Below are positions 23,005-34,722 of a stretch of 64,000 bases of DNA, piece by piece. Source of the stretch: Tetracladium setigerum (Eukaryota; Ascomycota; Leotiomycetes; Helotiales); assembly GCA_031472005.1 (NCBI GenBank), contig PZJY01000005.1, forward strand, positions 3,162,001-3,226,000, in the 5' to 3' direction. The notes under the pieces were generated by a model. That model ran no database searches, had not been told where the DNA came from, and was given only the letters and a program-made list of their open reading frames with translations. Position 1 is the first letter of the stretch; every line of letters begins with the position of its first letter. The translations under genes were made by a program, and so were the position numbers.

Positions 23005-24215
23005 CTACAAGAAATAGAAAAGACCAGCGCACACGGCCGAGAGGGCATAGAACGAACCAGAGAGCACCTTGACAGAGCCAGCGCCTGATCCAGCAGTTCC
23101 GGTTGTGCTGGCACTGGCACTGGCAGAAACTCTCGCGGCTGTGCCTGTTGGGTTGGCAGTAGAGCTGGCAGATCCGGATCCAGCAGTTGCTGTGCCGGTT
23201 GCTTTTGTGGTTGCAGTTCCTGAGCTACCAGCCGATGTGGAGACGGCCTCGGGGGTATCGAAGGTTGTTGGGCAAGTAAGATCGAATCTTGGCTTGGTGG
23301 AAAGGTTGTTGGTGATGGCGAACTTCATCTCGTTGTCGGGTTGGAGTCGCGGAGAGTGTACCAGAAAGCAGTGGTCTTTCCGAAAAGCTTGCGGCAACCA
23401 ACCTCCTGCCAGTAGTATTGGGCGTTTGCAACGGTAGCCTCTGCCTCATCCCAAGTCTCACCAACGTATGGCCATCCGGTCTCGGTGAGCCAGACTGGCT
23501 TGTTACCGGCAATGGAGAGGACGGTCTCGTAAGCAGTGTCGAAGAGTTTGCCAGAGTTCTTGATGCTGTTGCCCTTTCCAGACTCGTAGTATGGGAACTC
23601 ATTTACACCAATGAAGTCAACGGCATCGATGACGGCCTTGATGGTCGCGTTTGGCCAGACATCCCAGGTATCGACGTGTCCGACGGGCTTGCTGGCAAGT
23701 GCGGTGTTGGCAAGACCAGTCTTGAAGTCCTTGATGAAACCGAGGATAGTATCTGGGGATGCACCAATTCCAGCCTTGTTTGCCTTGCCTGTGACCGAGT
23801 CACGGTAGAGATCCTCGCTACCAATGGAGATACCAATGACAAGGTCTGTGAATTTAGTTCCGTGTGTGGAAATGGCCTTCTTCAACGCGTTGATCTCTCC
23901 GCTGATGCTTGTGGTTCCAGATGCCCAGATGCCGAGAAGCATGGAGGTGTTGGTCTCGATGGCAGCGTCAAAAGCTTCGATGGGATCGACCTTGGAGTAT
24001 GCCTGAAGGTTGGTGTACAGTCGGACGGCGCTGAAGTCGCCTGGTGCGTTTTCGAGGTTTTTGGCAGTCTTGAATTCGGTGATGAAGTCAGCCTTGAACT
24101 TGGCCGTGCCATCATCCTTGGTCGATCCGGAGTTGAATCCCAAGTAGTTTTTGGCAGAGACGGAGGTCGCGAGGGCGAGAGCGCCGATGGCGAGAGTCGA
24201 GGAAGAGAAATGCAT
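23005..24215 (-). CDS. GH17 GPI-anchored glucan endo-1,3-beta-glucosidase, frame broken once
   Basis: The start MHFSSSTLAIGALALA opens a signal peptide. The GH17 catalytic domain spans about residues 22-295, with the acid/base region GISIGSEDLYRD and the nucleophile region PVWLTETGWPYVG. Such enzymes cut or remodel wall beta-1,3-glucan. The first frame stops at 23325, just after FWYTLRDSNP. The next frame then carries the rest in order: an NEMKFAITNN block, a Ser/Thr/Ala-rich linker and a hydrophobic C-terminus (YALSAVCAGLFYFL) typical of a GPI signal, ending at 23005. The switch occurs at a CCC tract (plus-strand GGG, 23338-23340), where one more base would keep one frame throughout. No intron fits. 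It could be a sequencing error, or a true truncation that would release the enzyme from the membrane or wall anchor. Confidence 0.85.
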
Positions 24216-25584
24216 GATGAAGGTCGAAATGGGAGGACTGAATAAGGGGAAAAGCGAGTGTGAGTGGTCGTTCGAATCGATGGATTAGGACGCGAACAAG
24301 GGCGAAAGAGTGGACGTTCTACCGAACGAGGGAAACAGTGAAAACGAGAAGAAAAAGAAGGTGAAAAGGAAGTGACGGTGTGGTCGTCGTGTTTGTTTTG
24401 TTGTCGCAGAGATTAAGGAGGGAGAGAGCGCTTGGTGTTGACTCTTTTTTAAGCATCCGCGTTTCCGGGGATCTGCAGGGGAACAGCCAGCCCTGGTTGA
24501 TCCCTGCAATTAGCTGTCACGAAGCGAAGATCATATACGAGTTAAGATGAGCACTTCGTATCACGTGGAGGCTATGCAAGACATTAATTCGAACTGAAGT
24601 ATTAAATTGTGACGAAAATTAAGTATTGGATTGTAATCAAAGACGAGCAACGTGGCGAGCTTAGATACGAAGATACAGTCCTTCCCGAGAAGAAAGTATA
24701 GCTTCCAATGCCTGGGGAGAATAAAATAAAGGTAAAGAATAACCTTAAATGCTCCCCAGAACAAAACTTCTTTGCGAAATGAAGGCTCATATACCTATAG
24801 TTTTCCTTGATTGATTATCTATGATTCTATATATTTTCTAGCCCTTTAGCAATAATGAGTTTCCTGGAGTCTTGGGAAATTCCCTCGCGTCTTGGGACCA
24901 AGATTCGGGTATGGGATGGAGTTTCAGGAGTTCCTGTTTTCTCGTTAACAGGTAGAGAAGTTCTTGGATTACTTACTGCAGCGTTTCTCCTTCGTTGTTT
25001 TTACTGTTGATAAAAAGTAAAGCCGGTCTTCAAAGGCCAACAAAAACTCTAGCATAATCCCTAAGAGACATAGCTACCAAACATTCTCTCAATCTACACT
25101 CTAATCTACACTCGATGTTTTATTTCGGCGACTCTTGGGATTGTTTGATTGAGAGTAAAATTGAATGGGAAGTAATGTGACAGGTTGTGTCATTTTATTT
25201 CATTCTTTCCAATACTCAGCTGGGGAAGAATGCAGTTGGATTATTGGAAAGTTTATTGATAACAGAGATAGAGAAGAAATAGATCCTCAAATGAATGCCC
25301 AGTATTTTCTGTATTGAATCAATGCGTCATCCCTAGAAAGGCTCTTTGTACCTGCTACCATTTGAGCATGATGAAAGCTCAAGAAATTGATTGTTAATTG
25401 ATTGTGAATTGATAGACAAACGATGGCCAATCCAGACGTGCAACAAAAGACATGACATCCAAACCTCTTGGCGTGGCGGCCGCTAGCGCCAACCTTAAAT
25501 CTTCTCCGCCAAAAAAAGTTCCTGGACTTCGCAGAAAATCAGCAGCAACAACAGCGAACTTTGGCAACAAACCTGACCTCAAAC
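24216..25584. other. Divergent promoter region GH17 / DBP4
   Basis: Mostly AT-rich; a CACGTG lies at 24562-24567. No gene recognised. A small imperfect duplication (ATCTACACTC-type) occurs near 25090-25115. Confidence 0.55.
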
Positions 25585-28044
25585 ATGGCAACACAGGCCA
25601 CGAATGGGCGCAAGGCCAAACCTGCTCCACGAGGGAAATCCCACGCTCGATCACTGAAGAGGAAGCGAGAAGGCGAGGACCACGAGTCTCTTCAAAAAGC
25701 AGTAGATGCGCTGGTATGTCTTCAATTGCGATACTCGATCGAGGCAACTAATAAGAAGTAGGACCCTAAAGTCCCAATCTCGAATTTCTCCGAACTTCCA
25801 TTGTCCGATGTCACTGCACGAGGCCTCGAAGCTTCCCATTTTAAAACCTTGACGGATATTCAATCCAAAGGCATCCCGCTTGCGCTGAAAGGAAAAGATA
25901 TTCTCGGTGCCGCAAAGACGGGGAGTGGAAAAACCTTGACCTTTTTGGTGCCTGTTTTAGAGAATTTATATCGCCAGAGATGGACCGAGTTGGATGGATT
26001 AGGTGCTCTCATCATCTCGCCGACGAGAGAATTGGCGGGGCAGATATTCGAGGTGTTGCGCAAGATTGGGAGGTATCATAATTTCTCTGCAGGGTTGGTG
26101 TTTGGAGGAAGAAGTCTGCAGGAGGAAAGGGAACGATTGGGAAGGATGAATATCTTGGTCTGTACTCCCGGACGAATGTTGCAGCATATGGATCAAACCG
26201 CCGCTTTTGATGTCGATAACCTGCAGATGTTGGTACTGGATGAAGCCGATCGGATCATGGATATGGGCTTCCAATCTTCGGTCGATGCGATCATTGAACA
26301 TCTGCCGAAAACAAGACAGACTATGCTGTTCAGTGCTACGCAAACAAAACGGGTTTCGGATTTGGGAAGGTTAAGTTTGAAGGAGCCAGAGTATGTTGCT
26401 GTTCACGAAGCAGCGGACTCTGCTACGCCAGCCACTCTACAGCAATTTTACGTCCTCACACCTTTGCCGGAAAAATTAGACACCCTATACAGTTTTATCA
26501 AGGCGAATCTGAAAGCGAAGATTCTCGTCTTCCTGTCGTCTGGGAAGCAAGTTCGATTTGTTTACGAAAGTTTCAGACATCTGCAGCCCGGTATTCCCCT
26601 ACTACATCTTCACGGACGGCAAAAGCAAGGAGCGCGATTAGACATCACAGCCAAATTTGCGCAGTCGAAGAATTCGTGTATGTTCGCAACGGATGTGGTT
26701 GCCAGAGGACTCGACTTTCCAGCCGTGGATTGGGTTATACAGTTGGATTGCCCTGAAGATGCAGATACCTATATTCACCGGGTTGGACGAACAGCACGAT
26801 ACGAGAAGGAAGGCAAGGCGGTCATGTTTCTGGATCCAAGCGAGGAAGAAGGCATGCTGAAAAGATTGGAGCACAAAAAGGTCCCAATTAAACACACGAA
26901 GCCCCGGCAAAAGAAGCAACAAAGTGTAAAGAACCAGCTACAGAACATGTGTTTCCAGGACCCAGAATTGCGATACCTGGGACAAAAAGCATTTGTCAGT
27001 TACGCCAAATCTTTGTACGTGCAGAAGGATAAAGAAATTTTCAAGGTTACGGAATACGATTTGGAAGGGTATTCGGCAAGTTTGGGTCTTCCCGGTGCTC
27101 CGAAAATCAAATTCATGAAAGGAGAGGATGCGAAGAAGCTCAAGAATGCGCCTAGGGCAGCACTTTCGAGTGACGATGATAGCGATGAGGATGCACCAAA
27201 GAAACCCAAGAAGGAGGAAGTTCGCACGAAAGTCAGTCGGATGTTCGAGCGTCAAAATCAAAACATTCTATCTGAGCATTACGCGAAGATGGTCGCTGAT
27301 GACGGCCTTGGAGACGAAGCCGACGAGGACGATGACTTCTTATCTGTCAAGCGCGTTCTACCGGTTGATGACGACGCGTCCGAGGACGAAAACACAATTG
27401 CTGCCGCTGGCCCTGCGCCGAGACTTATTGAAGGACTTGGAAAAGAGCCAATTCTGATCGATTCGAAACGGAAAGAGAAGCTACTCAAATCCAAGAAACA
27501 GGTCCTCAAACTCAAGGACAAGGGAACGAAATTGGTTTATGACGACGAAGGCAACCCACATCAACTCTACGAGCTCGAAGATGAAACCGACTTCCAAAGA
27601 CGAGGTCCAGCTGCAGAGCAGAGAGCGAAGTTCTTGGAGGAAGAGGCTGCTAGAGTTCGCGAAGCCGATTTGGATGATAAACAGCTTGCGAAGGAGAAGA
27701 AGAGGGAGAAACGAGAGAAGAAGAAGACCAGAGAAGCGGCCGAAACTTATGGAATTGCAAGCGATAATGATGACGATGATGATGATGCTCCTGAGCTGGT
27801 GGATGGTCAAGATCCATTAGACTTCTTAGCATCATTGCCAATGGCAGGAGGCGAGGGCAGTGATGATGAGGACGAGGAGATGGAGGTAGAAAGGCCTGCG
27901 AAGAGACCAAAGAAGTGGTTTGAGGATGATTCTGATGATGAGAGGAAGCAGGCAAAGAAGAAGAATAGTAGAGTTATCGAAGCGGAGGATGAGCCAGAGA
28001 CTTTGGAGGATTTGGAAGCTCTCGCCGCTGGGTTGCTGGGATGA
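25585..28044 (+). CDS. DBP4: DEAD-box RNA helicase Dbp4 (ribosome biogenesis)
   Basis: Exons 25585-25713 and 25762-28044 encode 803 residues. The start MATQATNGRK was chosen over the upstream ATG at 25468 because it directly precedes the basic RSLKRKRE segment usual in Dbp4. The 48-base intron joins AVDAL to DPKVPISNFSELPLS, restoring the Q-motif region. Helicase motifs are all present: AAKTGSGKT near 94-101, SPTRELAGQ, VLDEADRIMD near 203, MLFSATQ, VVARGLDFPAVDW and HRVGRTAR. The C-terminal half is long, charged and acidic/lysine-rich, as in Hca4/Dbp4. The yeast protein acts in the nucleolus on U14 snoRNA release and 18S rRNA processing. Confidence 0.95.
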
Positions 28045-28463
28045 GCAATCTAGGTACAGTACTGTCTTTAGTTTGTCACAATACCTGAATGAAGCAAAAA
28101 TCTGTTCACTGCTGTGCAAGACTTGATAACTTTCCTATCTGCACCTTCTTTGACTAAAATGTTTACTGAATGAAAGCAAAGGACTGCTGTAAGTCGTCTG
28201 TAAGGTAAACAAACTCACATGATAATGTTCTGACAAGACCCCTAATCCCCACAACCATCCTCCCAGCCAATCGGCATTCCCACGCCACCAAAAAATGTTA
28301 CCGACACCGCCGGCTGCTCATGCTGACCCCAACGCCCATCAAGGCCCATGAACGCCATCTGTCCCTCATAAATTATACACCGCGCTCTCTTCCCACTTCC
28401 CTCTACAACTCGTACAATTTCACATTTGGATTTCTATGTTTGACATATGGATCTTATAACGAG
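28045..28463. other. Spacer between DBP4 and FAD synthetase
   Basis: DBP4 3' flank and FAD synthetase promoter/leader. An in-frame ATG at 28320 could extend the downstream protein by 48 residues (see that entry). Confidence 0.5.
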
Positions 28464-29553
28464 ATGCCCATTCCCGTAGAGAAGGAAAACCACCAGCCGC
28501 TCACCAATGGCGACGTCAAATCCCCCTCTATGAACAACGGGGACAATAGCAGCCGCAACAGCATTGCGCCTGTTTGCGCCGACCTGGCTGCGCGCATCAA
28601 TGCCTTTTTAGAAGAAGATGTGAAGACGGATATATTGAGAGATGTGCAGAAGCAGACGCGCATAGCGCTCGGTGTTATAGAGGAGTGTTTGCAGAAATAT
28701 ACGTACGTGTTTACTTCCCGATTTCAATTAATTGCCTTGGAGGGGTAAAATAAAGGCGGGGGATTACGACAAAACAAGCGCAACAACAAGAACAAGAATA
28801 CACAGCTAAACAACAATTGCGAGTTAAAGTTTAGAAGAAATATCGCTCTCATACAACGGCGGAAAAGATTGTCTCGTCCTCCTCATCCTCCTCCTCGCCG
28901 CCCTCCACACCCACTCCCTTAAATCATCCACCAATGGTCTCAAAACCACCCTCCCTCCAGCCCTCCAAACCGTGTACATAATCTCTCCACATCCCTTCCC
29001 CGAAGTCGACACTTTCGTCGACACCTCCGTAACAACCTACACTCTCGATCTCGCGCGCTATGCTATGCCCATGAAAGCCGCATTTGAGAAATACCTCGCT
29101 GATAAAAAGGGCGTGGTGAAGGCGATATTGGTAGGCACGAGGAGAACGGATCCTCACGGTGAGAAGTTGACAAGTTTTGATATGACGGATCATGGGTGGC
29201 CGAGTTTTGAGAGGGTTCACCCGGTGTTGGATTGGCATTATGCTGAGATTTGGGGGGTGAGTCTTTCCTTTTCCCCATCTATCTAACCAAAGTTGTGGTA
29301 TGCGAAGCAATGAAGGATATACTAACTTTCGCTCTATTTTACGCTATAGTTCATAAGACACCTTCAAATCCCCTACTGCTCTCTTTATGATCAGGGATAT
29401 ACTTCGTTAGGCGGAACGACAGATACACATCCCAATCCAGCATTAAAATCCCAAAGCACAGCGGGCACGAATGCAGAACAAAAAGCGCAGACATTTAGAC
29501 CGGCGTATGAATTGGTAGAAGATGAGGCCGAGAGATTGGGGCGGGATTGGTAG
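28464..29553 (+). CDS. FAD1: FAD synthetase (FMN adenylyltransferase), PAPS-reductase fold
   Basis: Exons 28464-28702, 28830-29256 and 29350-29553 give 289 residues from MPIPVEKENH. An upstream in-frame ATG at 28320 would add 48 residues with no family similarity, so the start is uncertain. The splice at 28702/28830 rebuilds LEEISLSYNGGKDCLVLL, the PP-loop of the PAPS-reductase fold used by eukaryotic Fad1. Next come the substrate-binding segments GTRRTDPHGEKL and VHPVLDWHYAEIWGFIR, then YCSLYDQGYTSLGG, and the end reads RPAYELVEDEAERLGRDW. It transfers AMP from ATP to FMN to make FAD in the cytosol. It converges with the GH31 gene. Confidence 0.9.
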
Positions 29554-30188
29554 AGCTGGATCCTCTCTCTCTACTTGCTGCCGTGGGATGCAATGGACGG
29601 GAATAGATTGAGAGGATTGTTTGATTTTTGTTTAGAGAATATGCATGCGTACAACTGCAACAAGAAAGATATGGCGTGGCATTGCGATCACTGCATTTGC
29701 ATTTTGAGGTTTGAAGAGGCTGGAGTGGAATGTTCAGAGAGTCCGATTGGGCATGTGTGTTTTGTACATAGATGGTTTTGGGAATGCGACATGTTTACAG
29801 CTACTGCCTTTCATCTCGCAGATGGTGTGGGTTAGTCAGAAGTCTTAAGACAGCAAAGGTAGTTGTTTACTTGTTTGTTCCTTTTGAACTTCAAACTTGC
29901 TCCGCGCTCTTTCGTTGCTCTTGAATTTTGCATTTTGCAGCTCAATGCCGCTCAAGCAAGATTCCGGTTTTGCTAATCCTCGATCATTTCTCATCTAGAG
30001 ATTCATTGAATTTCGTACGCGAAGCGGTCGAATTATCAAATAGTCTGGTCAAGTATCCGGCTTTACACTACAAGCTGACAACAAAGGGGCAATACAGAAC
30101 CTTTTACAAACGTAAGAGTTACAGTACCTAATTTGATCTTTCACTTCTTGATTAAAATATACCTCTTATTTCATCCTAGCCCTCAAAT
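29554..30188. other. Convergent 3' flanks of FAD1 and GH31 gene
   Basis: No gene seen. The plus-strand frames at 29575-29835 and 29928-30131 lack any family signature. Confidence 0.55.
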
Positions 30189-32329
30189 TCAGATGGCCAC
30201 GAACACTGGCATATCATGTAGTGGACTGTCTACAGTCACTGTTGTCCCTCCCTCATACTCGACATTTCCACCAAAGCGTTTCCAAGTTCGCCCAGCAGGA
30301 AAGTAAACCTGCCGCTGTCTTTTCCTTGGTGCCAGCACAGGGCAAACCATATAGACCCCTCCGTACATATACTGATCTTCGATCTCCCAACACTTCTCAT
30401 CGCCTGGGAAAACGTAAAACAGAGTCCTTATGACCGGCGCCCCTCTCTCGTGCGCCTGCTTCATCAAACCTCTTGTATAGGGTCTCAATGTCTCTCTAAT
30501 CTCCAAGTAGCTCTTGCAAATTTCATACACTTCCTCACCATATGACCAGACCTCATTTGCCGCCCCGGAAAGACATTCAGCACCACCCGTAGTGCCAATT
30601 TGTTTCTGCTTCGGCTCCCTATCACCATGCAATCTCATAACAGGCAAAAACGTCCCCCACTGAAACCAACGAACAAACAACTCTCGAAAAGCCTCATCAT
30701 TCGGATCTCCGCCATGAAATCCTCCAATATCAGTCGTCCACCATGGAATGCCCGCTATTCCCATATTTAACCCAGCAGCTAGTTGACATCTCAAACTCTC
30801 CCAACTACTCGCAATGTCACCACTCCAAACCAAAGCTCCGAATTTCTGACTTCCAGCCCACGCACACCTCAGAAGATTAACGACATTTTCTTGCCCTTCG
30901 CTTGTCATTCCTTCGTAAAATGCCTTTGCATATTCTAAAGGATAGATGTTTCCAATTTCCAGATTAGGCCCAGCGAAATATCGATAATTGTCAAAATCAT
31001 AAACGGAATACTCTGGTTCGGCTTCGTCGAGCCAGAAGGTCTTGATGCCTTTGGAGTAGTAATGATCTTTGCATTTCTGCCAGACGTAATTCCTCGCTTG
31101 GGGATTGGTGGCATCAAAGTAGACCGTATCTCCCATGAAGTCCATGGCTGTCCTGATGCCTTTATCGGCGCGGATGAGAAGACCCTTGGTGAGCATTTCT
31201 GAGTAGTTTTCAGAGCGTTTGTCGACCGTGGGCCAGATTGATACCATGAGTTCTATTTTCAGCGAGTTAAGTTCGGCGATCATTGCATCTATAAGAAGTT
31301 ATCAATTTTGGAGTGACCTTTTCAACTCAAGTGGCGAAGGAAGTGTGGTAAAAACAAACCTGGATCAGGCCAGTACACAGGGTCAAATTTCCATTCACCC
31401 TGTTTCGGCCAGTGGAAGAAATCAATGACAATTAAATCTATTGGGAGTTCCCGATGCCGATATTCGCGTGCTACGGTGAGAAGTTCTTCTTGCGTTTGGT
31501 AACGGAGTTTGCATTGCCAAAACCCAAGACCGTATTCTGGCATCATCGGGACCTATAGCCCGTTCATGCGAGTTAAAAATCACATTTCATCTCAAGTTCC
31601 TCTTCTGGGAATTCATGGACTTACCTTTCCAGAAACACCAGCATATGCCTCCACAATCTCTTTAGGCTCATCACCGGCAACAATCCAAAAATCCAAAACC
31701 TTCGTACTCAACGCCTCAAAACTCATCACATTCGCACCCAGCACAGCCCTTCCTATAGAAGGATTATTCCACAAGAACCCATATCCTAGTGATGACACCA
31801 TGAATGGCACAGAGGCCTGTGAGTTCCTCTGCGCGAGCTCGAGATCGCATCCTTTGAGGTTGAGATAGGGTTGTTGGTACTGTCCCATCCCATATATCTT
31901 CTCTTCTCTTGAGAGCGATGAGATACGGTATGTGAGGTGGTAATTTGGACTTCCCAACGGTAAAGGTTTGAATTCTCTCGCTTCGATCTCGAGAGCGCTG
32001 CAGTCCGGGTCGAGAACATCGCGACGAGTGCGGGCGTATTCTTCAAGAAGCACTTTGCCGTCCGAGTTGTGGATGGTGAGTTTTCCAAATTTAGTGATGG
32101 TAGCGGTTATTTTGTCATTTTTTATGCTGGCAATGTCGTTGTTTGTGTCTGGGAGTGTGATGATGGATGAGATGGGTGAGTAGGGTGGGATTTGAAGTGC
32201 CCAGTTTTCGGTCGGCATGGAGTTGTGCTTTGTTGCTCGGATTCGGAGAGCGTTAGGCCCCCATGGTTCAATCCAGAGTTGTTCGGCATCGTAGTGGAAT
32301 TTTAGACAGTTGGAGGATTGGGAGAACAT
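30189..32329 (-). CDS. GH31 alpha-xylosidase-like glycoside hydrolase
   Basis: Exons 32329-31625, 31552-31360 and 31288-30189 encode 665 residues. The middle splices rebuild VPMMPEYGLGFWQCKLRY, the GH31 barrel entrance typical of alpha-xylosidases, and YWPDPDAMIAEL. The nucleophile aspartate is in GIKTFWLDEAEPE (about D387) and the acid/base aspartate in VWSGDIASSWESL (about D457). IPWWTTDIGGFHGG is another GH31 hallmark. There is no signal peptide, so an intracellular enzyme acting on imported oligosaccharides, such as xyloglucan fragments with alpha-1,6-xylose, is the best inference. Alpha-glucosidase specificity cannot be excluded from sequence alone. Confidence 0.9.
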
Positions 32330-32891
32330 TTTCTGATTTGATGGTTGCGGGTTTAATGTTGAAGAATTGCAGTCAATACAGGGTGTGAGATATTTAGAAC
32401 TTCAACGTTTTCGAGTTAAATACGCCTCGCCCTCTTAAAAAGACTAGCACGCCTAAATCTAAGAACGAAGAAGATTTCATTCTCATGATCGCTATTAAAT
32501 AGTCTTGATGTTGAATATGCAGATGGACGTGGGGTGATTCTCACCAAATTCAATGCATACCCCGCAAGACCCCGCCCACCAAGACAACACATTCTATCTT
32601 TTCCGCAATGAGAATTGACTGCTTTCCATTCTGCTCTTAATGGATCGACATGTAGATGGAGTCTAGACTGGGTTCTACGAGAGGCACAGACTTGACAGTA
32701 CGAGTACGCGGTAAACAAGGCAGTGAGGTCATTTGTTGACATGGATCTTCGCCAATTTAGCCTGCTTTTCAACCTCACCGAGCTGAGCCTCCCTCCCTCG
32801 CCTCCTTCAACTTTTAAATAAAGTAAACGCCACATTCGTCCACTCGTTCGCCGTTTGAAGAATTGAATCAAAATGGATGCCAATTTGCAAT
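32330..32891. other. Divergent promoter GH31 / membrane protein
   Basis: No recognisable gene; a minus-strand frame at 32416-32916 is not family-like. Confidence 0.55.
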
Positions 32892-34214
32892 ATGGATTCA
32901 GAAACAGGTATGTCAAATTCCTTGTGATCTCCGGGGGGGCTCATAACATTAGGTCAACCAGTATCCTCCCACGTCGCTCTATGGGTCTTGTTGACAATCA
33001 TCTTCAACACTATGGCTCAATCAGTAACCCTCCAAGGAGACTTTAGATTCTATCTGCATAGTTCTCCTCTCTACAGCATCGTTGAAGTACTCTGGAAGTC
33101 GATCCGAATTATTGTTTACACATGCTGTCTGAATCTACCATTTCTCCAGAAGGTGAAAATAGCTATGAGATCTTTACCTGATAGGTCACCACAAAGAACC
33201 AACGAAGAAGTAACAACATCAACTGGGCCAAAGGATAAAGCGTCGAGAACGTGGCCAAGATGGCTATTCTTTGTCATGGGACCACTTCCTGCCGCCATCA
33301 AGTTGGCCTCATTCAAAGGTCTTCCATGCACACAAGCACTTGGAATGATGTCTCTTTCCGCATTTTTTCTAAACGAAGCGTTCTTTTTTTGCTTCGGATT
33401 ACAGCAAAACGTCCCTAGGCTCCCGGAAATCCTCGGATATTCTGACATTGAGTGGGAGGCGGAGGAGAAGCGGGAATTGCGAAGTCAGATCCAAAAACTG
33501 AGTTTTCGTCTCGGCATCGCTCAGTTCACGGTATATGCACTTGCCACGCTGTTACATTTTGCATTACTATTTGGTGCAGGCTTCATGCTATGGCAACATC
33601 TCATTGAAGCGACGCAAGATGAGAATGACTTGTGGAGCGTCGTACGTTTCGGCCTTAATATCGTGCAGTCGATCTTTTATATCATCTGTGTGTAGAAACA
33701 ACATTTTACATCGCTGAATAATTTGACTGATACATGATCTCTAGTACTGCTGGGATTTGCATTTGTAACTCTCGGGACCCGTTGCTTCCCCAGTCTAGGG
33801 CCCACCTTCCCGGGCTATTTACGGATCGCTAAAATCTCAGGGTGTCTTTGGGTCTGTACGCTACCACTGCCTTCAAAGATCAATCCAGAGTCAATCAAAC
33901 TTACGAAGTTCTTCTACTTCTTCGACGCTGTGTGTATCGTTGCGTATGGCACGTTTTGGGTTCTTTATCGTGCCGTGAGTTGGGTGGGGAAGCGACATCC
34001 GAGATTTGGGAAGGCTTTGATGGTCGTGATGGAAGAGCATGATGCAGATATAGAATTTTTCAAGGATTTGACTGTTGGAGATATTGTTGAAGAGAGATGG
34101 GCAGTGTTTTGCTTGTTTCTGGCCAACTTACTGTGCTGCATATTGTGGTATATTATTTTATATAATGATGAGGGGACCAATAATCCGGAATGGACGAGCG
34201 TTTTTGGAAGGTAG
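32892..34214 (+). CDS. Unknown fungal polytopic membrane protein
   Basis: Exons 32892-32907, 32953-33687 and 33745-34214 encode 406 residues. The first exon is only 16 bases (MDSET plus one base), followed by a 45-base intron. This start was chosen because the earlier ATG at 32873 reads out of frame after splicing. About seven hydrophobic segments are visible, for example SSHVALWVLLTIIF near the start, WLFFVMGPLPAAIKLAS, MMSLSAFFLNEAFFFCFG, TVYALATLLHFALLFGAGFML, IFYIILLLGFAFV-like sequence around the second splice, and VFCLFLANLLCCILWYIIL near the end. A charged loop (EAEEKRELRSQI) lies mid-protein. I do not recognise the family. It is probably in the plasma or an internal membrane. Confidence 0.75.
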
Positions 34215-34722
34215 ATAGACATAGAACGAAATGATTGGTAACTTTGGCAAGTTGACAAAGGCTTCAATGTACTTTTAAATATCAGTTGCAGTGAAGAAGG
34301 ATAAAACGAAGTAGCGTATCGTGCGAAATTGTAAGAAATATGAAATGTCGAAATGTCGAAAAGTCGAAATCATGAGAAATGTACAAAAAGCCGACAAATC
34401 GAAAAATCGAAAAGCAATGGGGTGAGATACGTATTCCTAATACGCCACCGTAATAATATAGCATTGTCTCAAAACTATATTTACTAGTAATAGTCGTTCT
34501 TTCTCTTTACCAAAATGCAGGATTGAACGTTGGACTGTAAGCGGAAGGATAGGTGGCATGGTGGTGGAATCTAAAATTAAGCGAGGCGGACAACAGAACC
34601 TATAGAGACAACAAACATTCTATTTCATTGAGATACATGAACAATGCGATATATGAAGAAGATTACATTCTATATAGTGAAGATATATAAATAAAGTGAT
34701 AATTAAAAATATGTCCTGTGTC
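34215..34722. other. Convergent spacer with TCGAAA-rich repeats
   Basis: No gene seen. At about 34340-34413 the motif GTCGAAAT/ATCGAAAA recurs six times with small changes. Confidence 0.6.
34340..34413. repeat. Degenerate TCGAAA tandem repeat
   Basis: Six near-identical copies of a roughly 9-base unit (ATGTCGAAA and variants), partly interrupted in the middle. Confidence 0.65.

Noticed and set aside
23418..24245. Plus-strand 275-codon frame over the GH17 gene
   Set aside because: Antisense shadow of the GH17 frame, which carries the catalytic motifs and signal peptide.
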